Assembly: GCF_011420305.2 (NCBI RefSeq)
Contig: NZ_CP061769.1
Coordinates: forward strand, 2,467,001 to 2,531,000
DNA: 64,000 bases
Direction: 5' to 3'
DNA from: Nocardioides ochotonae
GTDB lineage: Bacteria; Actinomycetota; Actinomycetes; Propionibacteriales; Nocardioidaceae
This document shows, one piece after another, positions 44,211 through 52,722 of this stretch. A program made the translations under genes and the position numbers. Position 1 is the stretch's first letter; every line of letters starts with the position of its first letter. The notes under the pieces are model-generated. The model was not told the DNA's origin and ran no database searches. It worked only from the letters and a program-made list of their open reading frames with translations.

Positions 44211-45368
44211 GTCGAAGGTGACGACCACGCGCGTGGCCTGGCCGCGGCGCATCTGGGCGAAGCCCTCGTCCGCCTCGTCCAGCGGGATCCAGGCGGACAC
44301 CAGGGCGTCGAGCTCCAGGCGGCCCTGCTGGTAGAGGTCGGCGAGCACCGGGATGTCGCGGGGGAAGTGGTTGGCGCCCATCAGCAGCCCGCGCACGCCC
44401 TTCGCCGAGGTGACGAGGGGCAGCCCGGGCAGCACGAACTGCTCGCCGACCGGCGGGATCCCGACCACGTACGCCGTGCGGCCCGCGCGCACCATCCCGA
44501 CCGCCTGCGCGACCGTCGCCTGCCGACCGACCACGTCGAAGGCGTGGTCGACCCCGCCGGTGAGCTCCTGCACCGCCGCCACGGGATCGCCCGCCGCGGC
44601 GTCGACCACGTGGGTGGCGCCGAAGCGGCGAGCGACCTCGAGCTTGTCGGCGCCGAGGTCGACGGCCACGATCCGGGTCGCGCCGGCCAGCCGAGCGCCC
44701 TGGACGACGTTGAGCCCGACGCCGCCGCAGCCGATCACCGCCACGCTGTCGCCCGGGCGGACGCCCGCGCCGTGGAGGGCGGAGCCCACTCCGGTCAGCA
44801 CCGCACAGCCCAGGAGCGCGGCGCGGTCGACCGGCAGCTCGGTGGCCACCCGCACCACGGAGTTGCGGTGCAGGATCGTGCGCTCGGCGAGGCCGCCGAG
44901 GCCGGCGACCTGCCCGACCGGCTGGCCGTCGCGGACCAGCCGGGGCACCGGCCGCTCGGCGCGGCCCAGGTCGTTGCGGCGGTCGCAGAGGAAGGTCCGT
45001 CCGGCGCGGCACTCCGCGCAGCTGCCACAGAACATCGACAGGCAGGCGACCACCCGGTCCCCGGGGGCCAGGTCGAGCACCGCGGCGCCCACGCCCTCCA
45101 CCGTGCCGGCGATCTCGTGGCCGGGGACGGTCGGCATCACGACCGGCAGCTCGCCGTCGATCATGTGCAGGTCGGAGTGGCACAGCCCGCAGGCGTCGAC
45201 GCGCACGCGCACCTCGTCGGGGGCCAGCCAGTCGTCGAGCTCGACGTCGAGCACCTCGAGGTGCCCGGGCGCCGCGCTCAGCACGGCGGCGCGGACCCGG
45301 GTGCGGGAGGCGCCCGGCGTGGCCGCGGCCCGGAACGCCGGGGCGCCGGTGGTCGGGTAGGTCGTCAC
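44208..45368 (-). CDS. Zinc-dependent alcohol dehydrogenase
   Basis: A 386-residue class III-like medium-chain dehydrogenase. Catalytic Cys63 (CGLCHSDLH) and GHE are present, with a structural zinc lobe (CGSCAEC and a later Cys before DRRND). The Rossmann motif IGCGGVGLNVVQG is followed by AVDLG, pointing to NAD. The GTG at 45368 overlaps the aldehyde dehydrogenase stop by 4 bp, so an alcohol is oxidised in two coupled steps, alcohol to aldehyde to acid. About 20 extra N-terminal residues precede the fold. Confidence 0.9.
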   Translation of the reverse strand: MTTYPTTGAPAFRAAATPGASRTRVRAAVLSAAPGHLEVLDVELDDWLAPDEVRVRVDACGLCHSDLHMIDGELPVVMPTVPGHEIAGTVEGVGAAVLDLAPGDRVVACLSMFCGSCAECRAGRTFLCDRRNDLGRAERPVPRLVRDGQPVGQVAGLGGLAERTILHRNSVVRVATELPVDRAALLGCAVLTGVGSALHGAGVRPGDSVAVIGCGGVGLNVVQGARLAGATRIVAVDLGADKLEVARRFGATHVVDAAAGDPVAAVQELTGGVDHAFDVVGRQATVAQAVGMVRAGRTAYVVGIPPVGEQFVLPGLPLVTSAKGVRGLLMGANHFPRDIPVLADLYQQGRLELDALVSAWIPLDEADEGFAQMRRGQATRVVVTFD

Positions 45369-46780
45369 AGCTGAACCGCCTTGGTCTCGAAGTACTCCTC
45401 CAGGCCGAATCGGCCTCCCTCACGCCCGTAGCCCGAGCGCTTGTAGCCGCCGAACGGCGCGGAGATGTTGAACGCGCCGCCGTTGACGGCGACCTGACCG
45501 GTCCGCAGCCGGCGAGCGACCGCGAGCGCGCGGTCGGGGTCGCCGGACCAGACCGCACCGGAGAGGCCGTAGTCGGTGTCGTTGGCGACCGCGACCGCCT
45601 CCTCCGTAGAGTCCACGGCAATCACGCACAGCACCGGCCCGAAGACCTCCTCGCGCGCGATCCGCAGGTGCGGCTCGACGCGCAGCACGGTGGGTCGCAC
45701 GTAGTGCCCGCCCGCCGGAGCGCCGTCCACCGGTCCGGGGCCGCCGGCCACGAGCACGGCGCCCTGGGCGAGGGCGTCCTCGATGTGACCGAGGACCCGC
45801 TCACACTGGGCGGCGGAGGCGACCGGGCCGACGTCGGTGGCCTCGTCGCGGGGGTCGCCGGTCACCAGCTGGGCGACGGCGTCCACGAGCAGCCGCTCGA
45901 CCTCGGCGAGCCGCGAGCGCGGCACGACCAGACGGGTGAGCGCGGCGCAGGTCTGCCCGTTGTTGATCAGACAGCCGCGCAGGGACGCGGACACGGCCTG
46001 GCCCAGGTCGGCGTCGTCGAGCACCACGCTCGCCGACTTGCCGCCGAGCTCGAGGGTGGTCCGGGTGATGCCCGGCGCGGCCAGCTCGGCGATCCGCGCG
46101 CCGGTGCGGGTGGAGCCGGTGAAGCTGACGATGCCGACCCGGGGGTCGGTCACCAGGGCCTCGCCCGCCTCGGCGCCGGTGCCGACGACGAGGTTGGCCA
46201 CGCCCGCGGGAAGACCGGCCTCGGCCAGCGCCTCGAAGAACGCGACGGTGGTCAGCGGCGCGATCTCCGAGGGCTTGAGCACGGCCGTGCAGCCGGCGGC
46301 GAGCGCGGGGACCAGCTTGGTGGCGAGCTGGTAGAGCGGGTAGTTCCAGGCGGTGATCGCGGCCGCGACGCCGATCGGCTCCTTGAGCACCAGCGACGTG
46401 CCGACCCGCTCCTCGAAGGCGTAGGACTCCAGGGTGGTGGCCACGTCGCGGATCGTCGCGGCGACCAGGTGGCCGTGGACGGTGCTCGCCATCCGGGCCG
46501 GGGTGCCGACCTCCAGGGAGGCGACCGCGCCCAGCTCGTCGGCCCGCTTGGCGACCAGGTCCGCGGTCGCCCGCAGCAGGCCGGCACGCTCCCCCACGCT
46601 CGTCGCGGCCCACGCGTCCCAGGCTCGGTCCGCGGCCGCGCAGGCCCGGTCCACGTCCTGCGCGTCCGCGCCGCGGAAGCGCGCCAGCACGCTCCCGTCG
46701 GCGGCGCTGCCGACCTCCAGCTCCGCGCCACCACCCGCGGCCCACGTCGCGTCGACGTACGTCGCCTGCACCTGTTGCAT
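45365..46780 (-). CDS. Aldehyde dehydrogenase
   Basis: A 471-residue NAD(P)-dependent aldehyde dehydrogenase. It has the Rossmann/cofactor region AITAWNYPLYQ, the catalytic Glu in LELGGKS and the catalytic Cys in NNGQTCAALTR. The C-terminus SGYGREGG is standard. It starts the unit with the alcohol dehydrogenase (4-bp overlap) and fires divergently from a second aldehyde dehydrogenase across 121 bp. The two share the same overall motifs, so the pair probably arose by duplication or serves two chain lengths. Confidence 0.93.
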   Translation of the reverse strand: MQQVQATYVDATWAAGGGAELEVGSAADGSVLARFRGADAQDVDRACAAADRAWDAWAATSVGERAGLLRATADLVAKRADELGAVASLEVGTPARMASTVHGHLVAATIRDVATTLESYAFEERVGTSLVLKEPIGVAAAITAWNYPLYQLATKLVPALAAGCTAVLKPSEIAPLTTVAFFEALAEAGLPAGVANLVVGTGAEAGEALVTDPRVGIVSFTGSTRTGARIAELAAPGITRTTLELGGKSASVVLDDADLGQAVSASLRGCLINNGQTCAALTRLVVPRSRLAEVERLLVDAVAQLVTGDPRDEATDVGPVASAAQCERVLGHIEDALAQGAVLVAGGPGPVDGAPAGGHYVRPTVLRVEPHLRIAREEVFGPVLCVIAVDSTEEAVAVANDTDYGLSGAVWSGDPDRALAVARRLRTGQVAVNGGAFNISAPFGGYKRSGYGREGGRFGLEEYFETKAVQL

Positions 46781-46901
46781 CCCGTCCCCTCATCTCGCCG
46801 CACGAGCGGCGACCCCGACATGGTTGCCATGCTTGCCATGTCGCAATATGTCATCTAGGAATACTTCAACCTAATACATTCAAGTGGTCAAGGGGCATGC
46901 G
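46781..46901. promoter_or_regulatory. Divergent promoter region between two aldehyde dehydrogenases
   Basis: This 121-bp region is much more AT-rich than the coding sequence around it. It contains GGAATACTTC (46858-46867), identical to a stretch upstream of the solute-binding protein (52674-52683). Both operons probably have promoters here. The ribosome binding site AAGGGG (46890-46895) decides the plus-strand ATG at 46902. Confidence 0.5.
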
Positions 46902-48320
46902 ATGGAGACCAGGGACCGGATCCACCTCGACGGGGAGTGGGTCGAGCCGCACGGGCACGAGCGCCTCGAGCTGGTCGACCCCCGCACGAGCGAGGTGCAC
47001 GCCACCGTTCGCCTCGCGGACGCCACGGACGTGGACCGGGCGGTCGCGGGCGCCCGGCGCGTCCTCGACGAGGGACCGGCGTGGCCGGTCGCGGCCCGGG
47101 TCGCTGCGCTGCGGGCGCTGCACGACCGGATCGCCGAGCGCACCGACCTGTTCGCCGACACGATCTCGGCGGAGATGGGGTCGCCGGCGACGCTCTCGCG
47201 CCAGGTGCAGGTCGGGATGCCGCTGGCCACCTTGGCCACCACCGTCGACGTGCTGGAGGGCTACTCCTTCGACGAGCCGCTCGGCGACTCGACCATCGCG
47301 CGCGAGCCGATCGGGGTGGTCGCGGCGATCACGCCGTGGAACTTCCCGCTCCACCAGGCCCTGGCCAAGGTCGGCGCCGCACTCGCGGCCGGGTGCCCGG
47401 TGGTGCTCAAGCCCGCCGAGACCACCCCGCTCACGGCGTACCTGCTGGTGGAGGCTGCGCGGGACGCCGGCGTACCGCCTGGGTGGCTGCAGCTGCTGCC
47501 GGGCCGCGGCGACGTGGTGGGCTCGGCGCTGGCCGAGCACCCGGGCGTCGACATGGTCTCCTTCACCGGCTCCACCGCGGTCGGTCGGGCGATCCAGCGT
47601 GCCGCGGCCGGCACCGTCAAGCGGGTCGCCCTCGAGCTGGGTGGCAAGTCCCCCAGCGTGCTGCTCGACGACCTCGACGACGAGGCCTTCGCCACCGCGG
47701 TGCGCACCAGCGTCGGCTTCTGCCTGATGAACACCGGCCAGACGTGCGCCGCCTGGACCCGGCTGGTGGTCCCGGAGGAGCGCTACGACGAGGCGGTCGC
47801 CGTCGCGACCGCGACCGCAGCGGCGTTCGTGCCCGGCGAGAACCTCGGCCCGCTGGCGTCGGCGGCGCAGTGGGACCGGGTGCTGGGCCATCTCGCCCGG
47901 GCCGTGGACGAGGGCGCCGAGGTGGTCCACGGCGACCCCGCACCGGCGCGCCCGGAGCGCGGGTTCCATCTCGCGCCGGTCGTCCTGGGCCGGGTCACTC
48001 CCGAGATGGCGGTCGGTCGCGAGGAGGTCTTCGGCCCGGTGCTGGCCGTGCAGACCCACCGCGGCGACGACGACGCCGTCCGGCTCGCCAACGCCACCGA
48101 CTACGGGCTGTCGGCCGGCGTCTTCGCCGCCGACCCCGACCGCGCCTTCGCCGTCGCCCGCCGGATCCGCTCCGGGACCGTGCACGTGAACGGCATCAAC
48201 GGCAACCGGCTCGCGCCCTTCGGCGGCTACAAGCAGTCCGGCCTCGGCCGCGAGTACGGCCGCTTCGGTCTCGAGGAGTTCCTCGAGGTCAAGTCGATCC
48301 AGCCGCCGCCGCGCGGCTGA
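46902..48320 (+). CDS. Aldehyde dehydrogenase (second copy)
   Basis: A 472-residue aldehyde dehydrogenase: AITPWNFPLHQ, LELGGKSPS (catalytic Glu) and NTGQTCAAWTR (catalytic Cys) with C-terminal SGLGREYG. The ATG at 46902 is chosen for its ribosome binding site AAGGGG; a GTG at 46884 would add six residues. First gene of a three-gene operon with an esterase and a Baeyer-Villiger monooxygenase, so it may oxidise the aldehyde derived from the ester alcohol. Divergent from its paralogue. Confidence 0.93.
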   Translation: METRDRIHLDGEWVEPHGHERLELVDPRTSEVHATVRLADATDVDRAVAGARRVLDEGPAWPVAARVAALRALHDRIAERTDLFADTISAEMGSPATLSRQVQVGMPLATLATTVDVLEGYSFDEPLGDSTIAREPIGVVAAITPWNFPLHQALAKVGAALAAGCPVVLKPAETTPLTAYLLVEAARDAGVPPGWLQLLPGRGDVVGSALAEHPGVDMVSFTGSTAVGRAIQRAAAGTVKRVALELGGKSPSVLLDDLDDEAFATAVRTSVGFCLMNTGQTCAAWTRLVVPEERYDEAVAVATATAAAFVPGENLGPLASAAQWDRVLGHLARAVDEGAEVVHGDPAPARPERGFHLAPVVLGRVTPEMAVGREEVFGPVLAVQTHRGDDDAVRLANATDYGLSAGVFAADPDRAFAVARRIRSGTVHVNGINGNRLAPFGGYKQSGLGREYGRFGLEEFLEVKSIQPPPRG

Positions 48321-48345
48321 CCACGCCCACCACCCCGGAGGATCC

Positions 48346-49302
48346 ATGACCCTCGACGCCGCCACCACCGCCCTGCTCCAGCAGCTCGCCGCTGCGGGCG
48401 GGCCACCCATGCACGAGGTCGACCCCGCCACCGCCCGCGCGCGGATGGCGGGGCTCGCCGCGCTCTACCCGCCGGGCCCGGAGCCGGCCCGCGCCGAGGA
48501 CGCCACGGTGCCCACGCGCGCGGGCTCGCTGCCCGTGCGCGTGATCGCCCCCGCGTCGCCGCGCGGGGTCCTGCTCTACCTGCACGGCGGCGGCTGGGTC
48601 GTCGGCTCCCCCGCCGAGCACGAGGCGCTCGGCCGCGAGCTCGCCCACCGCACCGGGTGCGCCGTCGTCCTCGGCAGCTACCGCCTGGCCCCCGAGTCCC
48701 CGTGGCCGGCGGCGGTGGAGGACGCCTGGGACCTGCTGACCTGGGTGGACGAGCACCGTGCCGACCTCGCCGGCCCCGGCGCGCCACTGGTCGTGGCCGG
48801 CGACAGCGCCGGCGGCAACCTGGCCACGATCCTCGCCCGGCACGCACGCGACACCGGGGGCCCGTCGATCGACCTCCAGGTGCTGATCTACCCGGTCGTC
48901 GACCACGACTTCGACAACGGCTCCTACACCGACCCCGCCAACCAGCTCGCGCTGAACCGCGACACGCTGCGCTGGTTCTGGGACCACTACGTGCCCGCGG
49001 AGCACCGCGACCACCCCGACGCGTCGCCGGCGCGCGCCGAGGACCTGGCCGGCCTGCCGCCCGCGGTGGTCCTCACCGCCGAGCACGACGTGCTGCGCGA
49101 CGAGGGCGAGGCGTACGCCGCGTCGCTTCGGGCGGCCGGCGTACCCGCGTCGTGCCGCCGGTTCGAGGGCCAGATGCACGGCTTCTTCACCATGGTCGGG
49201 CTGCTCCCGGCCTCGGCGGAGGCGCTGGACCACGTGGCCGCCGAGATCGACCGGCACCTCGCCGGGACCCGCACCCCCGCGCCGACCCAGGAGCCTGCAT
49301 GA
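48346..49302 (+). CDS. HSL-family esterase/lipase (second copy)
   Basis: A 318-residue alpha/beta hydrolase with HGGGW, GDSAGGN, the Asp region VVLTAEHDVL and the His in GQMHGFFTM. It begins 25 bp after the second aldehyde dehydrogenase and overlaps the second monooxygenase start by 4 bp. It is similar in design to the esterase at 42344, so the two operons are parallel modules. Hydrolysis of the monooxygenase ester product is the likely role. Confidence 0.9.
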   Translation: MTLDAATTALLQQLAAAGGPPMHEVDPATARARMAGLAALYPPGPEPARAEDATVPTRAGSLPVRVIAPASPRGVLLYLHGGGWVVGSPAEHEALGRELAHRTGCAVVLGSYRLAPESPWPAAVEDAWDLLTWVDEHRADLAGPGAPLVVAGDSAGGNLATILARHARDTGGPSIDLQVLIYPVVDHDFDNGSYTDPANQLALNRDTLRWFWDHYVPAEHRDHPDASPARAEDLAGLPPAVVLTAEHDVLRDEGEAYAASLRAAGVPASCRRFEGQMHGFFTMVGLLPASAEALDHVAAEIDRHLAGTRTPAPTQEPA

Positions 49303-50921
49303 GCACCACCGACCAGACCCCCGGCCCCGCGAGCACCGTCGACGCGGTCGTCGTCGGCGCCGGCTTCGCCGGCCTCTATGCACTGCACCGGCTGCGCAGC
49401 CAGGGCCTGTCGGTCCGCGTGGTCGAGGCCGGCTCCGACGTCGGCGGGACCTGGTACTGGAACCGCTACCCGGGCGCACGCTGCGACATCGAGAGTGTCT
49501 TCTACTCCTACAGCTTCGACGCCGACCTGGCCCGGGAGTGGGAGTGGTCGGAGCGCTACGCCGCCCAGCCCGAGATCCTCGCCTACCTCCAGCACGTCGC
49601 GGACCGATTCGACCTGCGCCGCGACATCACCCTGGACACCCGGGTGGTCTCCGCGCACCTCGACGAGGACGCCGACCGGTGGACCGTGACGACCGACGCC
49701 GGGGAGCGGGTCTCGGCGACCTACCTGGTGCTCGCCGTCGGCCTGCTCTCCAGCACCAACCTGCCGCAGATCGAGGGCCGCGAGAACTTCGCCGGACGCA
49801 CGTTCCACACCGGCGCGTGGCCGCACGACCCGGTCGACTTCACCGGCCGCCGGGTCGGCGTGATCGGCACCGGGTCCTCCGGCATCCAGCTGATCCCGCT
49901 GGTCGCCGAGCAGGCCGAGCACCTCACGGTCTTCCAGCGCACCCCGAACTTCAGCCTCCCCGCCAAGAACGGTGCTCCCGACCCCGAGAAGGTGGCCCGC
50001 CTGCGTGCGGACCACGCCCGGGTCAAGGAGGAGCTGCGCTCCTCGTCGTACGGCATCCTGCTGGAGCCGCCGACCCAGAGCGCCCTGGAGGTGCCCGAGG
50101 AGGAGCGGGAGGAGAAGTACCGCCGGCGCTGGGAGGAGGGCACCCTCACCGGGATCCTGCAGGCCTACAACGACCTGGTGCGCAACGAGGACTCCAACCA
50201 CACCGCCGCGGAGTTCGTGCGCCGCAAGATCGCCGAGATGGTGCACGACCCGCAGGTGGCCGAGGACCTCACGCCGCGCGGCTACGCGTACGGCACCAAG
50301 CGCCCGTGCCTGGACACCGGGTACTACGCGACGTTCAACCGCGACGACGTGACCCTGGTGAACCTGCGCCGCACCCCGATCGAGCGGATCACCGCCACCG
50401 GCGTGGTGGTGGACGGCGTGGAGCACCCGCTCGACGACCTCGTCTACGCCACCGGGTACGACGCGATGACCGGCCCGCTGCTGGCCATCGACATCCGCGG
50501 GCGCGACGGACGCACCCTGCGCGAGGAGTGGCACGACGGCCCGCACAGCTACCTCGGGATCGCGGTGTCGGGGTTCCCGAACATGTTCACCCTCACCGGG
50601 CCCGGCAGCCCGTCCGCGCTCAGCAACGCCGTCGTCTCGATCGAGCAGCACGTCGAGTGGCTGGCCGACCTGCTCGCCCACGCCCAGGAGCGGGGCGCCC
50701 GCCTGGTCGAGGCCGACGACCGGGCCGAGAAGGAGTGGACCGAGCACGTGCAGCTGGCGGGCAACGCGACGCTCTACCCGCGCACGGACTCCTGGTACAT
50801 GGGCGCCAACGTCCCGGGCAAGCCCCGGGTGTTCCTCCCCTACATCGGCGGGGTCGGCAACTACCGCGCCCGCTGCGACCAGGTCGCCCGCGACGGCTAC
50901 CCCGGGCTGCTGATCGGCTGA
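49299..50921 (+). CDS. Baeyer-Villiger flavin monooxygenase (intact fingerprint)
   Basis: A 540-residue type I Baeyer-Villiger monooxygenase. FAD motif GAGFAGLYAL, VGGTWYWNRYPGARCD and the NADPH motif GTGSSGIQL are present. The family fingerprint FAGRTFHTGAWP (residues 164-175, His170) is canonical, unlike the copy at 40765. The ATG at 49299 overlaps the esterase stop by 4 bp. It inserts oxygen beside a ketone to give an ester or lactone with FAD and NADPH. Followed by a strong terminator. Confidence 0.93.
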   Translation: MSTTDQTPGPASTVDAVVVGAGFAGLYALHRLRSQGLSVRVVEAGSDVGGTWYWNRYPGARCDIESVFYSYSFDADLAREWEWSERYAAQPEILAYLQHVADRFDLRRDITLDTRVVSAHLDEDADRWTVTTDAGERVSATYLVLAVGLLSSTNLPQIEGRENFAGRTFHTGAWPHDPVDFTGRRVGVIGTGSSGIQLIPLVAEQAEHLTVFQRTPNFSLPAKNGAPDPEKVARLRADHARVKEELRSSSYGILLEPPTQSALEVPEEEREEKYRRRWEEGTLTGILQAYNDLVRNEDSNHTAAEFVRRKIAEMVHDPQVAEDLTPRGYAYGTKRPCLDTGYYATFNRDDVTLVNLRRTPIERITATGVVVDGVEHPLDDLVYATGYDAMTGPLLAIDIRGRDGRTLREEWHDGPHSYLGIAVSGFPNMFTLTGPGSPSALSNAVVSIEQHVEWLADLLAHAQERGARLVEADDRAEKEWTEHVQLAGNATLYPRTDSWYMGANVPGKPRVFLPYIGGVGNYRARCDQVARDGYPGLLIG

Positions 50922-50944
50922 TCGGCTGATCGCACGGCTTGCAC

Positions 50945-50986
50945 GACGAAGCGCCCGCCCCGTCACCGGGGCGGGCGCTTCGTCGC
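50945..50986. terminator. Strong bidirectional terminator
   Basis: An 18-bp perfect stem (50945-50962 with 50969-50986) around GTCACC, between the convergent monooxygenase stop and the solute-binding protein stop at 50997. The symmetry fits shared use. Confidence 0.87.
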
Positions 50987-50996
50987 GTTGGCGGGC

Positions 50997-52616
50997 TCAG
51001 TCCAGCCAGGCCTCGTCGAGCAGGACGATGGAGTTGGCGGCGCCCTTGACGCCGTGCAGCTCGTCGCTCCACGCGGTCAGCTCGGCCATCGGCATCCAGG
51101 CCAGGAACGGCACGCTGTCGTTCCAGGCCTCCTGGATCTTGACGACCGCGGCCTTCTGGGCCTCCTCGCCGGCGGCCCCCTGGAACTCCTCCAGCGCGGC
51201 GTCCATCTCGGGAGTGGTCGGCATGCCGTAGGTCTGGGTGCCGGTGCTGTGCAGGGAGGCGTAGAGCTTGGAGAACGGGTCGCCTTCTCGGTAGTTGATC
51301 CCCCAACCGGCCAGGTCGTAGTCACGCTGCGCGGCCAGGCGGTTGATGAGGTCGGTGACGGTCGGGACCATCTCGATCTCGACCTCGAAGCCCACCGCCT
51401 CCAAGGACGCCTTCACGACCTGCGCGGTGTCGCGGGCCGCCGAGGTCTGGGCGTCGAGGTAGCTGATCGCGCCGTCGTAGCCGTCGGCCTTGGCCTCCTC
51501 GAGCAGCTCGCGCGCGGCGTCCTGGTCGGGCTCGATGCCGGTCATCTCCTCGGAGTGCCAGCGCGAGTACTCCGGGAAGAGCAGCGTGCTGGCCATGCCG
51601 TGCCCGTCGTACACCCGCTCGCGCACCAGGTCGGGGGCGAGCGCCAGCTGGATCGCCTGGCGCACGCGGACGTCGGCGCCCGGCCGGCCCTCCGTGCCGT
51701 TGATCAGCGCGGTGTCACTGACCGCGACCAGGTTGGAGTAGCCGCGAGTGCCCTCCTCGAGGACGGCATCCACCACGTCGGGGTCGCGGAAGAACGCCAG
51801 GTCGAGGCTGCCGTTGTTGAAGGAGTCCTCGACGGTGGCCTGGTCGCCGAGGTAGACGAAGCGGACCTCGTCGAGGTGGGGCCGGCCGTTCCAGTAGTCC
51901 TCGTTGGCCCCGACCAGCACCTCCTCGCTCGGACGCTGGTGGACGAGGGTGAACGGGCCGGCACCCACGGGCTTGAAGCCCTCGCCGACCGGACCGGAGG
52001 ACTTGGCCACGATCATGCCGGGGCCCGAGGCGAGCATCGCCGGGAACATTGCCCAGGGCCGGTTGAGCGAGTAGACGACCGTGCGCTCGTCGGCGACCTC
52101 GATCCCGCTGACGTTCTCGTTCCACAGCGCCGCCTCCGGCGCCGGGGCCGCGGCGTACCGCTCCTGGCTGGCCTTGACCGCCGCGGCGTCCAGCGGCGTG
52201 CCGTCGGAGAAGCTCACCCCGTCGCGCAGGGTCAGCGTCCACTCGGTGTTGTCACCGTTGGCCTTGATCGCCTCCGCGAGCTGCGGGACGAACTCTCGGG
52301 TGTCGGTGTCGTAGCGCAGCAGCACGTCATAGAGGGCCGCCATCTCGGCGCCACCCGTGGTCACCGCGGCGATGGAGACCGCCGGGTCGAGGCTGCGGGG
52401 CTCGGAGTACAGCGCATAGCTGACCTGTCCCCCGGCCTTCGGCTCGCCGCCGGCGTCCTCCCCACCGACCATGCCCTCGGTGTACTCGAACCGGCCCCCG
52501 GCCTCGGTGTCACCGCCGCTGCCGCCGTCGTCCGAGTCGCTCGCACAGCCGGCCACCAGCGCTAGGGCCGCCACCAGCACCACCGCGGGCCGCAGCACGT
52601 TCCTGCGTCGCTTCAT
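50997..52616 (-). CDS. Family-5 ABC solute-binding lipoprotein
   Basis: A 539-residue extracellular lipoprotein of the oligopeptide/dipeptide-binding family. The signal peptide MKRRRNVLRPAVVLVAAL ends in the lipobox LVAGC (Cys about 26). An acidic/Gly linker, then the SBP fold (YSEPRSLDPAVSI, LAEAIKANGDNTEWTLTLRD, PVGAGPFTLVHQ) follow. ATG 52616 begins the signal peptide. No permease or ATPase genes are nearby in this window, so its transporter is unknown. In this island it may capture the substrate or a peptide-like derivative. Confidence 0.9.
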   Translation of the reverse strand: MKRRRNVLRPAVVLVAALALVAGCASDSDDGGSGGDTEAGGRFEYTEGMVGGEDAGGEPKAGGQVSYALYSEPRSLDPAVSIAAVTTGGAEMAALYDVLLRYDTDTREFVPQLAEAIKANGDNTEWTLTLRDGVSFSDGTPLDAAAVKASQERYAAAPAPEAALWNENVSGIEVADERTVVYSLNRPWAMFPAMLASGPGMIVAKSSGPVGEGFKPVGAGPFTLVHQRPSEEVLVGANEDYWNGRPHLDEVRFVYLGDQATVEDSFNNGSLDLAFFRDPDVVDAVLEEGTRGYSNLVAVSDTALINGTEGRPGADVRVRQAIQLALAPDLVRERVYDGHGMASTLLFPEYSRWHSEEMTGIEPDQDAARELLEEAKADGYDGAISYLDAQTSAARDTAQVVKASLEAVGFEVEIEMVPTVTDLINRLAAQRDYDLAGWGINYREGDPFSKLYASLHSTGTQTYGMPTTPEMDAALEEFQGAAGEEAQKAAVVKIQEAWNDSVPFLAWMPMAELTAWSDELHGVKGAANSIVLLDEAWLD

Positions 52617-52665
52617 CGCATCCTCCTGGTCCGGGCAGGCCGGACGGCCCACTGCGAGTGACTAT

Positions 52666-52683
52666 AACTATTCGGAATACTTC
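52666..52683. promoter_or_regulatory. AT-rich element upstream of the solute-binding protein
   Basis: AACTATTCGGAATACTTC lies 50 bp upstream of the lipoprotein start and in the gap after the amidohydrolase stop. Its AACTATT core recurs at 43374 and 62045, and GGAATACTTC recurs at 46858. Confidence 0.4.
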
Positions 52684-52722
52684 TGTGAAGCACGCTTCAA
52701 ACAGTCATTGCCGCCGAGTGGG

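Noticed and set aside
50913..50931. Short direct repeat of GATCGGCT around the monooxygenase stop
   Set aside because: Only two and a half copies, low complexity, no adjoining mobile gene.
52660..52690. KstR or KstR2 steroid operator
   Set aside because: The AT-rich elements in the island do not match the known KstR (TnnAACnnGTTnnA) or KstR2 palindromes, so no steroid regulator is claimed.
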